A stretch of DNA of 64,000 nt, taken from the NCBI GenBank assembly GCA_020725545.1, contig DYEV01000032.1:1-64000 (forward strand), read 5' to 3'. Position numbers and translations under genes: made by a program. Shown piece by piece: positions 9,309 to 17,783 of this stretch. The notes beneath the pieces are model-generated. The model was not told the origin of the DNA. It saw only the letters and a program-made list of their open reading frames with translations, and did no database searches. The first letter of the stretch is position 1, and each line of letters begins with the position of its first letter. The stretch comes from Desulfobacca sp. Its GTDB lineage: Bacteria > Desulfobacterota > Desulfobaccia > Desulfobaccales > Desulfobaccaceae.

Positions 9309-9503
9309 ATGGTGCAACCTCAGACGCAGTTACGCGTCCTGCAAAAACGTTTACTCTGGTTTTTTACCCTGGTGGCCGTCATCGGCCTGGGAGCCGGTTA
9401 CTATTTTCAAAGCCCCTGGTATATGCTGGTAGGCTTGATGGGACTGGGCGTGGTCATCGGGGGAATTCTGCGGACGATTCTAGACCGCCGCCAGATAAAA
9501 TGA
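9309..9503 (+). CDS. Small two-helix membrane protein
   Basis: A 64-residue protein with two hydrophobic helices (LLWFFTLVAVIGLGAGYYF and MLVGLMGLGVVIGGIL) joined by a short loop, and basic residues at both ends. The ATG at 9309 follows AAGGAGAGGCGAT, a strong ribosome-binding site, which is why the longer frame starting at 9222 is not used. The family is unknown. Confidence 0.65.
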   Translation: MVQPQTQLRVLQKRLLWFFTLVAVIGLGAGYYFQSPWYMLVGLMGLGVVIGGILRTILDRRQIK

Positions 9504-9555
9504 ACCGGGAGCGCCGACCTTCAGGTCGGCATCCGAGAGGCTAAGTTATGGGTAG

Positions 9556-10614
9556 TTAGGGCTCAGTCTGTGCGGCGCGGCCCAGCCGTGGCTCCAATGC
9601 CTGGCGCACCGCGGCTACCGTCAGTCGGGTGAGACAGACCGGCTCAGGGCAGGAGATCGTCCGCGCCGTTGTGCACGGTGTGCAGGGCGCTCCCGAGGTG
9701 ATGACCGTAGCTCCCGGCGGCGCCCAAATAAGCGGCTCCGAAGGGCCAAAGATGACGTACGTCTGAGGACCGTCCACCGCCGCAGCCAGATGGCTGAGGC
9801 CGCTGTCATTGCCCACATACCTATGAAAATTGACTAAATAAGCGGCCAGACGGGCTAAAGGCAGGTTGGTGAGCAGGTGCTGCCGGCGAGAATCGGCGAC
9901 GCAAGCTGACAGCTGCTCCCGAAGCGCCGTTTCCGCTGGTCCAAGCAGCCACCAGATGTCGGCCTGCCAGTCCTCCTCCAGATGGTGGGCCAACTCAAGA
10001 TAGTTCGCCAGTGGCCAATTTTTTAAGGGATGTCCGCTGCCGGGAGCCAGACCCACCCAGCAACCGCCACCGCGGCTCTGTCCCACCAACTGCTGTCGGG
10101 CCGCCTCGATCTCCGCCTCCGGCAGGGCCAACCGCCAGGGGGTAACCTGATGCCTCACCCCCAAAGTCTGGAGATGCTCCTGCTGGATTGCCTGGATGGA
10201 CCGGCGTTCCTGCCGCGGGAAGCTGGGCAGCCAAACCACGTGGGGGATCCCGGCCTGTTGGCACCTCTCCAGAAAGATAGGGTCTTCCCGGGGGGAAAAG
10301 ATGACGGCCAGATCAAAGCCCGCCAGGATGGCCTGCAGACCTGGCTCCACTGGCCCGGAGGATCGGAAAAGATCCAGCCAAACGGCTCTCTGGCTGGACC
10401 AGACTGCGGCCACTGGCAGGGTAGTGCTAAAAAGGGAGAGTTGCTCCACCCCGCCCACCAGGGTAAAATGGGCCGCCGGATAGTGCCGGGCCAAGGCCAG
10501 GAAGGCCGGACCTGCCAGCAGGACATCGCCCAACGCCCCTTGGTGCCAGAGCAAAAGCCGGTCGGCCTTGACCGGCAGAGCTGTTGCCGCCTTGTCCTTC
10601 ATCAGGATCCTCAC
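9556..10614 (-). CDS. Glycosyltransferase family 9 (heptosyltransferase-like)
   Basis: A 352-residue GT9 enzyme. It has the N-terminal HQGALGDVLLAGP motif, a central substrate domain, and the GLAPGSGHPLKNWP and GNDSGLSHLAAAV motifs of the nucleotide-sugar-binding domain. GT9 proteins transfer heptose or related sugars to lipopolysaccharide core at the inner face of the membrane. No other LPS genes are adjacent, so the acceptor is unknown. It is divergent from the fmd/hdr locus. Confidence 0.9.
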   Translation of the reverse strand: MRILMKDKAATALPVKADRLLLWHQGALGDVLLAGPAFLALARHYPAAHFTLVGGVEQLSLFSTTLPVAAVWSSQRAVWLDLFRSSGPVEPGLQAILAGFDLAVIFSPREDPIFLERCQQAGIPHVVWLPSFPRQERRSIQAIQQEHLQTLGVRHQVTPWRLALPEAEIEAARQQLVGQSRGGGCWVGLAPGSGHPLKNWPLANYLELAHHLEEDWQADIWWLLGPAETALREQLSACVADSRRQHLLTNLPLARLAAYLVNFHRYVGNDSGLSHLAAAVDGPQTYVIFGPSEPLIWAPPGATVITSGAPCTPCTTARTISCPEPVCLTRLTVAAVRQALEPRLGRAAQTEP

Positions 10615-10617
10615 AGA

Positions 10618-10762
10618 CCGCTGAAACCTTCTTTATTCTCTCCAAGGTGGAGAAAATCCCATTTCATGGACTCTTGGCGCAGCCAAAAGACCGATCTGGG
10701 GTTAGGGGAGGGGGGCGGTGCCCCCTGGCTCCCTCCCCGAAAGCACTTTTCAACACCCTGCT
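10618..10762 (+). repeat. Dispersed TIR repeat, copy A (left end eroded)
   Basis: This shares long blocks with the copy at 57106-57277, including GGAGAAAATCCC, CTTGGCGCAGCCA and CTGGCTCCCTCCCCGAAAG, and ends CAACACCCTGCT. The left inverted end is degraded. It lies between two divergent gene starts, unlike the other copies, which abut stop codons. The G-rich/C-rich centre can form a hairpin. Confidence 0.75.
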
Positions 10763-10843
10763 CAAGGCTTCGGCTGGCAAGTGTTGCGTGCGCCGAGCAA
10801 TAGTATACAATAAACTTCGGACCAGTGATTGCAATTATGGTGG

Positions 10844-12151
10844 ATGCGCATTCCCTTGGAAGCACGAATCGAATCGGCGGTCTGTCCGGGCTGTGCCTGC
10901 CTGTGTGACGACATTGATGTGACGGTGGTGGACGGCCGGGTTTACCAGGCCGCAAATATCTGCCTCTGGGGAGCCAGTAAGGTTCTGGGGCACAAACGCT
11001 TCCACCCCAAAAAAGAACGCCGTCGCCTGGCGCAGCCGCTGATCAGACACCGGGGCCGCTGGCAGACCGTCAGTGTCGATGCGGCCATTGACCGGACCGC
11101 CGAAATCCTAATCAAGGCCCGCCAGCCGGTGGTCTATGGCCTGACCAATGCCGGCTGCGGCGCCCAGGCAGCCGCCCTCCAAGTCGCCCGGCAGGCTCAG
11201 GCCCGGCTGGAACCCGCGGATCTCGCCTGGAAAGCCCCTTATTATCAAAGCCTGAAAAAATATGGGGTGTTTTGGGCGACCCTGGAAGTCATCCGCGATG
11301 AAGCCGACACCCTGGTGTTTTGGGGAGCTAACCCCCTCCATTCCTGCCCCCGCCACGTCGTCCGGTATTCCATTTTTGCCCGTGGGCGTTTCACTGAGCG
11401 GGGCTATGATGAACGCCGTTTGGCGGCCGTGGATATTCACCGGACGGAACTGGCTGATCTGGTCGAACTCTTTCTGCAGGTCGAGCCGGGCCAGGAACTC
11501 TCCCTCCTCCAGGAGGTCCTGACAGCTACTGCAGCGGCCGGGGGCGCCGTCAGCAAAAAAGCCCGCCGCTTGGCCGCCATGCTGCAGGAAGCCCACTACG
11601 GCGTCATTTTTTTCGGCCGGGGCGTCAGCTACGGGCCGACCCCGGAACTACTGGACGGTCTGGCCGGCCTCACCGCCCGGCTTAATGAACACACCCCCTT
11701 TGTCCTCTTTCCTCTGAGCACGGATTTTAATGCCGTGGGCCTCTACCACCTCCTGCTCAGGGAATTGGGCAGCCCTTTGGCCCCGGATTTTGGAGCAGGG
11801 GAGGTGAGTTTCCATGCCGAACCGCTCCGTTGGACCGACGTCGATGCCCTCCTGGTCGTCGGCGCCGACCCCTTCTGGTTCCTGAGCGCCGCGGAGATTC
11901 AGGACCTGCACGAACGCCGGGTGCCGGTGGTGGCCCTCAGCCCTGTGGCCAACCGCACTACCGGCCATGCCGAGGTTGTGCTGCCGGTGGCGCTGGCCGG
12001 CGTGGAAACCCCGGAACTGGCTTATCGCATGGACGGCCTGCCCTTATCCTTGCCCGCCCTGCTGCCGGCCTCCCTGCCCTCTGATCAACAGCTTCTCCAG
12101 CAATTGGCTGCCGCCCTGGGCTGCAGCCACCGGGGGATGGCATGCGTTTAG
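10844..12151 (+). CDS. FmdB/FwdB-like protein with altered active site
   Basis: 435 residues, the usual length of the catalytic B subunit of formylmethanofuran dehydrogenase. Cys14, Cys17, Cys21 and Cys40 (VCPGCACLC ... NICLWGASK) match the [4Fe-4S] ligands, and WGANPLHSCPRH matches the conserved WGCNPMHAHPRH. From YGLTNAGC onward it aligns without gaps to remembered FwdB sequence, and the Mo/W-binding Cys-His (in ASVCHGPS) falls on Trp129-Lys130 (DLAWKAPYY). Molybdopterin chemistry is therefore doubtful. The ATG at 10844 is chosen over a TTG 15 bp upstream; the Shine-Dalgarno is weak. It overlaps fmdA by 10 bp. Confidence 0.88.
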   Translation: MRIPLEARIESAVCPGCACLCDDIDVTVVDGRVYQAANICLWGASKVLGHKRFHPKKERRRLAQPLIRHRGRWQTVSVDAAIDRTAEILIKARQPVVYGLTNAGCGAQAAALQVARQAQARLEPADLAWKAPYYQSLKKYGVFWATLEVIRDEADTLVFWGANPLHSCPRHVVRYSIFARGRFTERGYDERRLAAVDIHRTELADLVELFLQVEPGQELSLLQEVLTATAAAGGAVSKKARRLAAMLQEAHYGVIFFGRGVSYGPTPELLDGLAGLTARLNEHTPFVLFPLSTDFNAVGLYHLLLRELGSPLAPDFGAGEVSFHAEPLRWTDVDALLVVGADPFWFLSAAEIQDLHERRVPVVALSPVANRTTGHAEVVLPVALAGVETPELAYRMDGLPLSLPALLPASLPSDQQLLQQLAAALGCSHRGMACV

Positions 12152-13509
12152 CCATCGTTGGCGGCAGAGTTTTTGACCCTGCCAGCGGCTGGGATGGCCA
12201 GGAACGGGATATCTACCTGGCGGACGGTCGGGTGGTGGACTTTCTGCCGGCGGTGGATCAGGTAATCAATGCCCGGGGGCTGGCAGTAACTCCCGCGGGG
12301 CTGGAGATCCGCAGCCCGGTGGCCGGTTTCGGCCAAAATTTCTTGCGGCTCTGGGGGGGCTTGCCCTCACCGGCAGAATTGGGCCACACCTATGCCCTGC
12401 TGGGCTATACCCATGTCCATGAACCCTGCCTGACGCTGCCGACAGCCAATTACGTCCACCAAGAGCTGGCCGCGCTGCCCATCGTCGATACCTCGGCTTC
12501 CTTGGCCATAAACTTACGGGATGTTGATCTGTGGCTGCAAGATCCCCAAAAACTGGCCGACGTCGGCGAGGCCTGGGCCTACCTCTTGGAATCCACCCGC
12601 TGCCTCAATCTCCGGGTGGTGGAACCGTTTGTCAAATTCCGGCAGGATTTTTACCGCTACCGCGCCCTGACCGAGGAAGTGGTCGTAAACCGCTTGCTGA
12701 CCATAAGGGAACAGATGCGGCTCCCCCTTACCATGGAAGCCACCCCCGCCCTCCTGACCCTGAACCTGCCGGTCCACCCTGGTTTGCATCTTAGCGGCCT
12801 GGGGGCAGCCTTGACTGACGAAGCCCTCCTGGACCGCGCCCTCCACCTGCTGGCTACCGGCCTTACCGCGGATATGGGGCTGCTGCCGCCGGCCCCCCGC
12901 CCTGGCTTCCCGTCCCGTCCCGTTCAGGTTGATCTGGGTTGGTTTCAACCCTTTGATCTGCTTCCCGAGCTGGAGCCACAGGTGGCTCGGCGAGCCCTGC
13001 GTCTGGCGGTCCAGGGGAAGGAATGGCGTCTGGCTTTTTCGGTAGCCTCACTGCTGTCCCTGCCTCTCAGCAGCTTCTCGCAGGTTTTTGCCTGGCTGGG
13101 TGATGCCGCCAGCCGCCGGCGCGACTGGGGCGACGTTCAGTTGGAAGGAACCCACTCGTTCACTGATTGGCTTCGGGCCACCCGCCTCCTGCCGGCCCAA
13201 TATCTCGGGTTGACAGATCGGGGACATCTCCAGCCCGGCGCCCGTGGCGACGTGGCCCTTTATGACCTGCTTGGCTCTGACACCTGGGCAAAGAATTGCC
13301 AGCGCTGCCGGCTGCTCTTCAAAGCCGGAGAACTGGTCGTGCACAATTACGAAGTGGTCCAGCCGCATGTGGCCAAAGCCACCTATTATCGCCGCACTCA
13401 GGCAGTGCCCAATAAACTGGTGGCCGACCTCTGCCAATATCGCAGTCTGCGCCCCGAAAATCTCCAGGTGCGCGTCCAGCCGCACCAGCACTGGCAGCAG
13501 GTGGCCTAA
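12142..13509 (+). CDS. FmdA-like amidohydrolase-fold protein, predicted inactive
   Basis: 455 residues homologous to formylmethanofuran dehydrogenase subunit A. The fold is recognisable from GGRVFDPASGWDG, LGYTHVHEPCLTLP, PIVDTSA and YLGLTDRGHLQPG. The metal ligands of the family are missing: the SHTHVAG motif reads IRSPVAG (Arg57, Pro59), the IHVHCNN region reads LTMEATP, and TTDHPNGGPF reads FSVASLLSLPL. It is probably a structural subunit. It overlaps fmdB by 10 bp and its stop shares an A with the next ATG (TAATG). Confidence 0.85.
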   Translation: MRLAIVGGRVFDPASGWDGQERDIYLADGRVVDFLPAVDQVINARGLAVTPAGLEIRSPVAGFGQNFLRLWGGLPSPAELGHTYALLGYTHVHEPCLTLPTANYVHQELAALPIVDTSASLAINLRDVDLWLQDPQKLADVGEAWAYLLESTRCLNLRVVEPFVKFRQDFYRYRALTEEVVVNRLLTIREQMRLPLTMEATPALLTLNLPVHPGLHLSGLGAALTDEALLDRALHLLATGLTADMGLLPPAPRPGFPSRPVQVDLGWFQPFDLLPELEPQVARRALRLAVQGKEWRLAFSVASLLSLPLSSFSQVFAWLGDAASRRRDWGDVQLEGTHSFTDWLRATRLLPAQYLGLTDRGHLQPGARGDVALYDLLGSDTWAKNCQRCRLLFKAGELVVHNYEVVQPHVAKATYYRRTQAVPNKLVADLCQYRSLRPENLQVRVQPHQHWQQVA

Positions 13510-13964
13510 TGGCGACGTTGGCGGAGATTCGGGAATTTCTGCCGAATTCGGACTGCGGCCAATGCGGGCTCACCTGCGCTGAGTTTGCCGAATTTCTGCA
13601 GCGCCATGAACTGGCCCCGGAAGACTGCCCGGTGCTCCATGAACTGGATTATGCCGGGTTCATCGAGGCCCTGCGCGAAGTCCTGGGGGAGCCGCAGACC
13701 AAACCTGCCGCCGGCATGGCCGTTGATCCGAAAAAATGCATCGGCTGCGGAATCTGTGTCACGCTGTGCGAATACCACCTCGGGAATTGTGCCGACGTCA
13801 GGTTAAGCAAAGGGCCCCGGGACCTGGAGCAGGTTATTTTCCATATTGTCAATGGCTTGGTGGTCGTGGTGCACCAGGAACACTGCACCCGCTTGGTGCA
13901 GGCTGCGGAAAAATGCAGCAAATGTGCCCAACATTGCCCGACCAAGGCCATTACGTTATATTAA
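13509..13964 (+). CDS. Multi-cluster Fe-S protein with CFeSP-type N-terminal cluster motif
   Basis: 151 residues. The N-terminus has DCGQCGLTCAEFAEFL with a following Cys, the [4Fe-4S] motif found at the start of the corrinoid Fe-S protein large subunit and related redox proteins. Two more clusters follow: CIGCGICVTLCEYH and a spaced CTRLVQAAEKCSKCAQHCP. It is a likely soluble electron carrier. The start codon overlaps the fmdA stop, so the two are translationally coupled and it is probably part of the same complex. Confidence 0.85.
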   Translation: MATLAEIREFLPNSDCGQCGLTCAEFAEFLQRHELAPEDCPVLHELDYAGFIEALREVLGEPQTKPAAGMAVDPKKCIGCGICVTLCEYHLGNCADVRLSKGPRDLEQVIFHIVNGLVVVVHQEHCTRLVQAAEKCSKCAQHCPTKAITLY

Positions 13965-13978
13965 CCAAGGAAGTACAG

Positions 13979-14034
13979 TTGCCATTTCTTAGTTCTCAGT
14001 TGTTAGTGGTCGGTGATTAGTTAACAGTTAGTGG
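13979..14034. repeat. Low-complexity AGTTA/GTGGTC-type repeat
   Basis: The stretch reads as degenerate tandem units of the type TTAGTTCTCAGTTGTTAG and GGTCGGTGATTAGTTAAC. Similar wording occurs at 5490-5524 (TTGCTGGTCATTGGTTGC). I see no coding signal. It is followed at 14121-14163 by a G/C-rich palindrome (CTCGCCCCCCGCTTGCGAGG) ending GTAGGGTGAGGGGG; a relative lies at 41963-42001. Confidence 0.5.
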
Positions 14035-14201
14035 CGCAGGCCTCCGGGCCCGCCCAAACCTCCTCCCTCGGTGGGGTGGGCAATACCCACCACTTCATTG
14101 GCTTGAGGATCACCGAAACTCCCTCGCCCCCCGCTTGCGAGGGGAAGGGGTAGGGTGAGGGGGCCAGTGACATTTTCCTGCTTCGCTCATGACCGCAGGT
14201 A

Positions 14202-14696
14202 ATGACTCTTAAACAGATGGAAAAACTGCGTATTCAAACCTTAGAGCCGAATTTTCCGGACGAAGTGAGCCGGGAACCGGGCTGCCAACACCTGCAGCGC
14301 TGTTTTGCCTGTGGCGTCTGTACTGCCGCCTGTCCGGTCAGTGCCGTGACGCCGGAATTCAGCCCCAGCCGCATCCTGCGCCAGATCATCTACGGCCTGC
14401 GCAGCGACTTGCTCTCGTCGCCCGCCCTGTGGTATTGTCTGGGCTGTGCCCACTGCTCCTTCCAGTGTCCCCAGGACGTGCGCTTTCTGGATATTATTCA
14501 GGGACTGCGACATCTAGCCATCCGGGAGGGGTTCGTGCCGCCGGATCTGGCTGAACGGTGTCGGCAGGCCGAAATCTTGCTGCTCCAAGTCCGCCGGCGC
14601 CTGCTGGCCGAGATTCTCCACACGTCCCGGCAAACTGAGCCTCTCGAAGATCTCCTGGGCCTTATTATTGCAGATCTCCAGGGAGGTGCCCGGTAA
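14202..14696 (+). CDS. hdrC: HdrC-like Fe-S subunit
   Basis: 164 residues with two classic [4Fe-4S] motifs, CFACGVCTAACP near residue 31 and CLGCAHCSFQCP near 84, the arrangement of heterodisulfide reductase subunit C. It passes electrons between HdrA and a partner subunit. A leucine-rich helical tail follows the clusters. There is no HdrB (CCG-domain) gene anywhere in the window. It lies 237 bp after the Fe-S protein and 22 bp before hdrA. Confidence 0.88.
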   Translation: MTLKQMEKLRIQTLEPNFPDEVSREPGCQHLQRCFACGVCTAACPVSAVTPEFSPSRILRQIIYGLRSDLLSSPALWYCLGCAHCSFQCPQDVRFLDIIQGLRHLAIREGFVPPDLAERCRQAEILLLQVRRRLLAEILHTSRQTEPLEDLLGLIIADLQGGAR

Positions 14697-14718
14697 TGGG
14701 CGGCAGCCAAGCAGGACC

Positions 14719-17700
14719 ATGACCCCGCCACGCCCCCTTAGCAGCATTGCCCATCACCGGGTCTTGGTCATTGGCGGGGGGATTGCCGGCATCCAGGCCG
14801 CCCTCAATGTGAGTGCCATGGGCCTACCCGTCACCCTGGTGGAGGAACGCCCTTCCCTGGGCGGGGTCATGGCCCAACTGGACAAGACCTTTCCCACCAA
14901 CGACTGCGCCATGTGCATCCTCTCCCCACGTCTGTTGGAAATCAGCCGCCATCCGGATATCCACCTGCTGACTTCCAGCCGCGTGGTGCACATAGCCGGC
15001 GCCGCCGGGAACTTTCAGGTGACCGTGCATCAGACGCCGCGCTATGTGGATCCAGAAAAGTGCACCGGCTGCGGCGAGTGCCTACGCGTCTGCCCGGCCA
15101 AAATCCCCGATCCATATAACGCCGGTCTCAATACCACCAAGGCCATCCACTTGCCGTTTCCTCAGGCGGTGCCGTTGGCTGCGGTCATTGACGCCCAGGC
15201 CTGTCGAGTTTTCCAGGGAAAGAAATGCGGCGCCTGTGTCAAGGTCTGTCCGGCCCAGGCCGTCAATCTGGCGGAGCAACCGCAGGAATGGCTCCTGCAG
15301 GTCGGCGCCGTGATCGTGGCCACGGGCGCGGCGCCAGCCGCTGGAGAAGCCGTTTGGGGACCCCGGCATCCCAATATCGTTACCAGCCTGGAATTCGAAC
15401 GTCTTTTGAGCGCCACCGGCCCCCATCAGGGCAGCCTCCGCCGGCCGACGGACGGCAAAATCCCCTCCCGCCTGGCTTTTATCCAGTGTGTCGGCTCCCG
15501 GGATCCCCGCTTGGGAATCCGCTACTGTTCGACCATCTGCTGCACTGCCAGTCTCAAGGAAGCAGTGATCGCCACGGAATTGGCCGGCGGCAATCTGGCG
15601 GCCACCATCTTTTATATGGACTTGCGGACCTCGGGGAAAAATTTTGAGCGCTATCTGGATCAGGCTCAACACCATGGGGTCCGCTTGTGTCGCTCCCGGG
15701 TGACCCGACTCCATGCTGAGCCTGCCGGAGACGTGACGGTCTGCTACACCGATGCCCACGGCCGGCCGTGCACCGAAACTTTCGATATGGCGGTCCTGGC
15801 CATGGGTTTACATCCCCCGGCCGCTGGGGCCACCCTGGCCACCGCTTGGGGCTTGCCCCGCAACGAACACTATTTTTTCGCTGCCATGCCGGGAAGTCAG
15901 GTCCAAGCGCGGCGGCCCGGGATTTTCCTCTGCGGCACCGCCCAGGAGCCCATGGACATCGCCGAAGCGGTGACCACGGCCGGCGCGGCCGCCGCTGCGG
16001 TTTCCCAACTCCTGGCTCTGGCCGACCGCCGTCTGGGGGACGCGCCGACCGTGCCGGTTCCCAGCGCCGCAGATCGGCAGCAGCCCCGCATCGGCGTTTT
16101 CCTCTGCCACTGCGGCACCAACATCGCCGGTGTTTTGGAGCTGACTGCCCTGGCCGCCGCAGTGTCTCAGCTGCCCACAGTTGTTCACGTCGAGGAGGAG
16201 CTTTTTGCCTGCTCCTTGGACGCCACCAAAAAACTGGCCGAAATTATCCGCGCCAAACACCTCAACCGCATTGTCGTGGCGGCCTGCTCGCCGCGGACGC
16301 ACGAACCGGTCTTCCGGGAGGTCGTGCGGGCCGCCGGTCTCAACCCGGGGTTTGTCGTCATGGCCAATATCCGGGAGCAATGCGCCTGGGTACACCAACA
16401 GGAACAGGAGGCAGGCCTGCTCAAGGCCCGCCACCTCCTTGCCATGGCCGTGCGCCAGGCCGCCTGCCTGGAACCGCTCCAGGTCCAGAGTGCCGCCATT
16501 TTCCCCAGCGCCCTTATCATCGGCGGTGGGGTGGTCGGCCTTACCGCGGCCCTGACCTTGGCTGACCAAGGCTTCCCCTGCTACCTCCTGGAACGGCAGC
16601 CGGACTTAGGGGGACTAGCCCGCCAGCTGCAAAGCTCTCTGACCGAGCCGCAGCCAGCCCAACTCCTCCTCGACCTAATCTCCCGGGTCCGGAGCCATCC
16701 GAACATTACCGTGTTGACGCGCACCGAGTTGTGCCGGTTGGAGGGTTCTTGCGGCCAATTTCAGACCACGGTACGACAAAAGACGTTGGCAGGTCCCCAA
16801 GACCTGCGCCTGCAGCATGGCGCCATTATCGTCGCCACCGGCGGCCGCGAGTTCAAACCCCATGGACGCTTTCTATACGGCGAAGACGACCGAGTTCTCA
16901 CTCAACTTGAGTTGGAGGCCAGACTGCAAGCCGGATCGCTCCCCCTGCCCCCGGCACCGGCCATCATCATGGTCCAATGCGTCGGCTCTCGGGAACCCGA
17001 GCATCCCTACTGCAGTCGGGTATGCTGTGCGACTGCGATAAAAAATGCTATACTCATAAAACAACGTTGGCCCTTAGCTGATGTGGTCATCCTCTATCGG
17101 GATATCAGAACCTATGGGTTCCTTGAGGATGCCTATCTGCAGGCCAAGGACTTGGGCGTCAGGTTTCTGCCGTATATCCCGGAGCGCCCACCCCGTTTGA
17201 CCGTCGGGCCCCGGCGCCATCTGCAGGCGCTAGTCTGGGATGAACTGCTGGGCTGTGATCTGCACCTTCCGGCTGATTTGGTGATCCTGAGCGCCGGGCT
17301 GGAACCACGCCCTGAGACGGCGGCCGTCGCCCAATTACTAGGCTTGCCCCGTGCCGCGGATGGATTCCTCCTGGAGGCGCATCAGAAGTTGAGGCCGGTG
17401 GAGACGGCCGCAGAAGGCATCTTCCTCTGCGGTCTGGCCCATTCCCCGCGCCATCTGCCGGAGGCCATCTCCCAGGCTCAAGCGGCCGCGGCAGCCGCAG
17501 CGCGCCTCCTCTACCAAAAATCCCGCTGGACCGGCGATCTGACCGCCAGCATCCAGGGGGGCGCGTGCCGCCGCTGCCTCAGTTGCCTGGCAACCTGTCC
17601 GGTGGGGGCCATCCGCTTGGGGCCGGAGGGCAAACCAGCCGTGCAAGCCCACCTCTGCCAGGGGTGCGGCACCTGTGCGGCCCAATGCCCGGCCCTCGCC

Positions 17701-17766
17701 ATTACCTTGAACCGTTCCACGGCTGCCGAAATCGCCGCGCAAACGGCCGGTCTCTTTGCCGATTAA
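14719..17766 (+). CDS. hdrA: Large HdrA-type flavoprotein (two FAD domains)
   Basis: 1015 residues. Order: a first Rossmann/FAD domain (GGGIAG near residue 19) with an inserted ferredoxin pair (CTGCGECLRVCP near 115 and CRVFQGKKCGACVKVCP near 161); an internal HdrA N-terminal-like domain (IGVFLCHCGTN near 458); a second FAD domain (GGGVVG near 602) without a ferredoxin insertion; and two C-terminal clusters (CRRCLSCLATCP and CQGCGTCAAQCP). HdrA flavoproteins bifurcate or confurcate electrons. Canonical HdrA is about 650 residues. The start at 14719 follows an AGCAGGA site; no MvhD or FloxA-type partner is present. Confidence 0.9.
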   Translation: MTPPRPLSSIAHHRVLVIGGGIAGIQAALNVSAMGLPVTLVEERPSLGGVMAQLDKTFPTNDCAMCILSPRLLEISRHPDIHLLTSSRVVHIAGAAGNFQVTVHQTPRYVDPEKCTGCGECLRVCPAKIPDPYNAGLNTTKAIHLPFPQAVPLAAVIDAQACRVFQGKKCGACVKVCPAQAVNLAEQPQEWLLQVGAVIVATGAAPAAGEAVWGPRHPNIVTSLEFERLLSATGPHQGSLRRPTDGKIPSRLAFIQCVGSRDPRLGIRYCSTICCTASLKEAVIATELAGGNLAATIFYMDLRTSGKNFERYLDQAQHHGVRLCRSRVTRLHAEPAGDVTVCYTDAHGRPCTETFDMAVLAMGLHPPAAGATLATAWGLPRNEHYFFAAMPGSQVQARRPGIFLCGTAQEPMDIAEAVTTAGAAAAAVSQLLALADRRLGDAPTVPVPSAADRQQPRIGVFLCHCGTNIAGVLELTALAAAVSQLPTVVHVEEELFACSLDATKKLAEIIRAKHLNRIVVAACSPRTHEPVFREVVRAAGLNPGFVVMANIREQCAWVHQQEQEAGLLKARHLLAMAVRQAACLEPLQVQSAAIFPSALIIGGGVVGLTAALTLADQGFPCYLLERQPDLGGLARQLQSSLTEPQPAQLLLDLISRVRSHPNITVLTRTELCRLEGSCGQFQTTVRQKTLAGPQDLRLQHGAIIVATGGREFKPHGRFLYGEDDRVLTQLELEARLQAGSLPLPPAPAIIMVQCVGSREPEHPYCSRVCCATAIKNAILIKQRWPLADVVILYRDIRTYGFLEDAYLQAKDLGVRFLPYIPERPPRLTVGPRRHLQALVWDELLGCDLHLPADLVILSAGLEPRPETAAVAQLLGLPRAADGFLLEAHQKLRPVETAAEGIFLCGLAHSPRHLPEAISQAQAAAAAAARLLYQKSRWTGDLTASIQGGACRRCLSCLATCPVGAIRLGPEGKPAVQAHLCQGCGTCAAQCPALAITLNRSTAAEIAAQTAGLFAD

Positions 17767-17783
17767 CAAAAGGAGTACGACAA

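Noticed and set aside
11153-11158. Cys105 of the FmdB-like protein as the Mo/W ligand
   Set aside because: The ungapped alignment places it on an earlier, non-ligand Cys of the family; the ligand site falls on Trp129.
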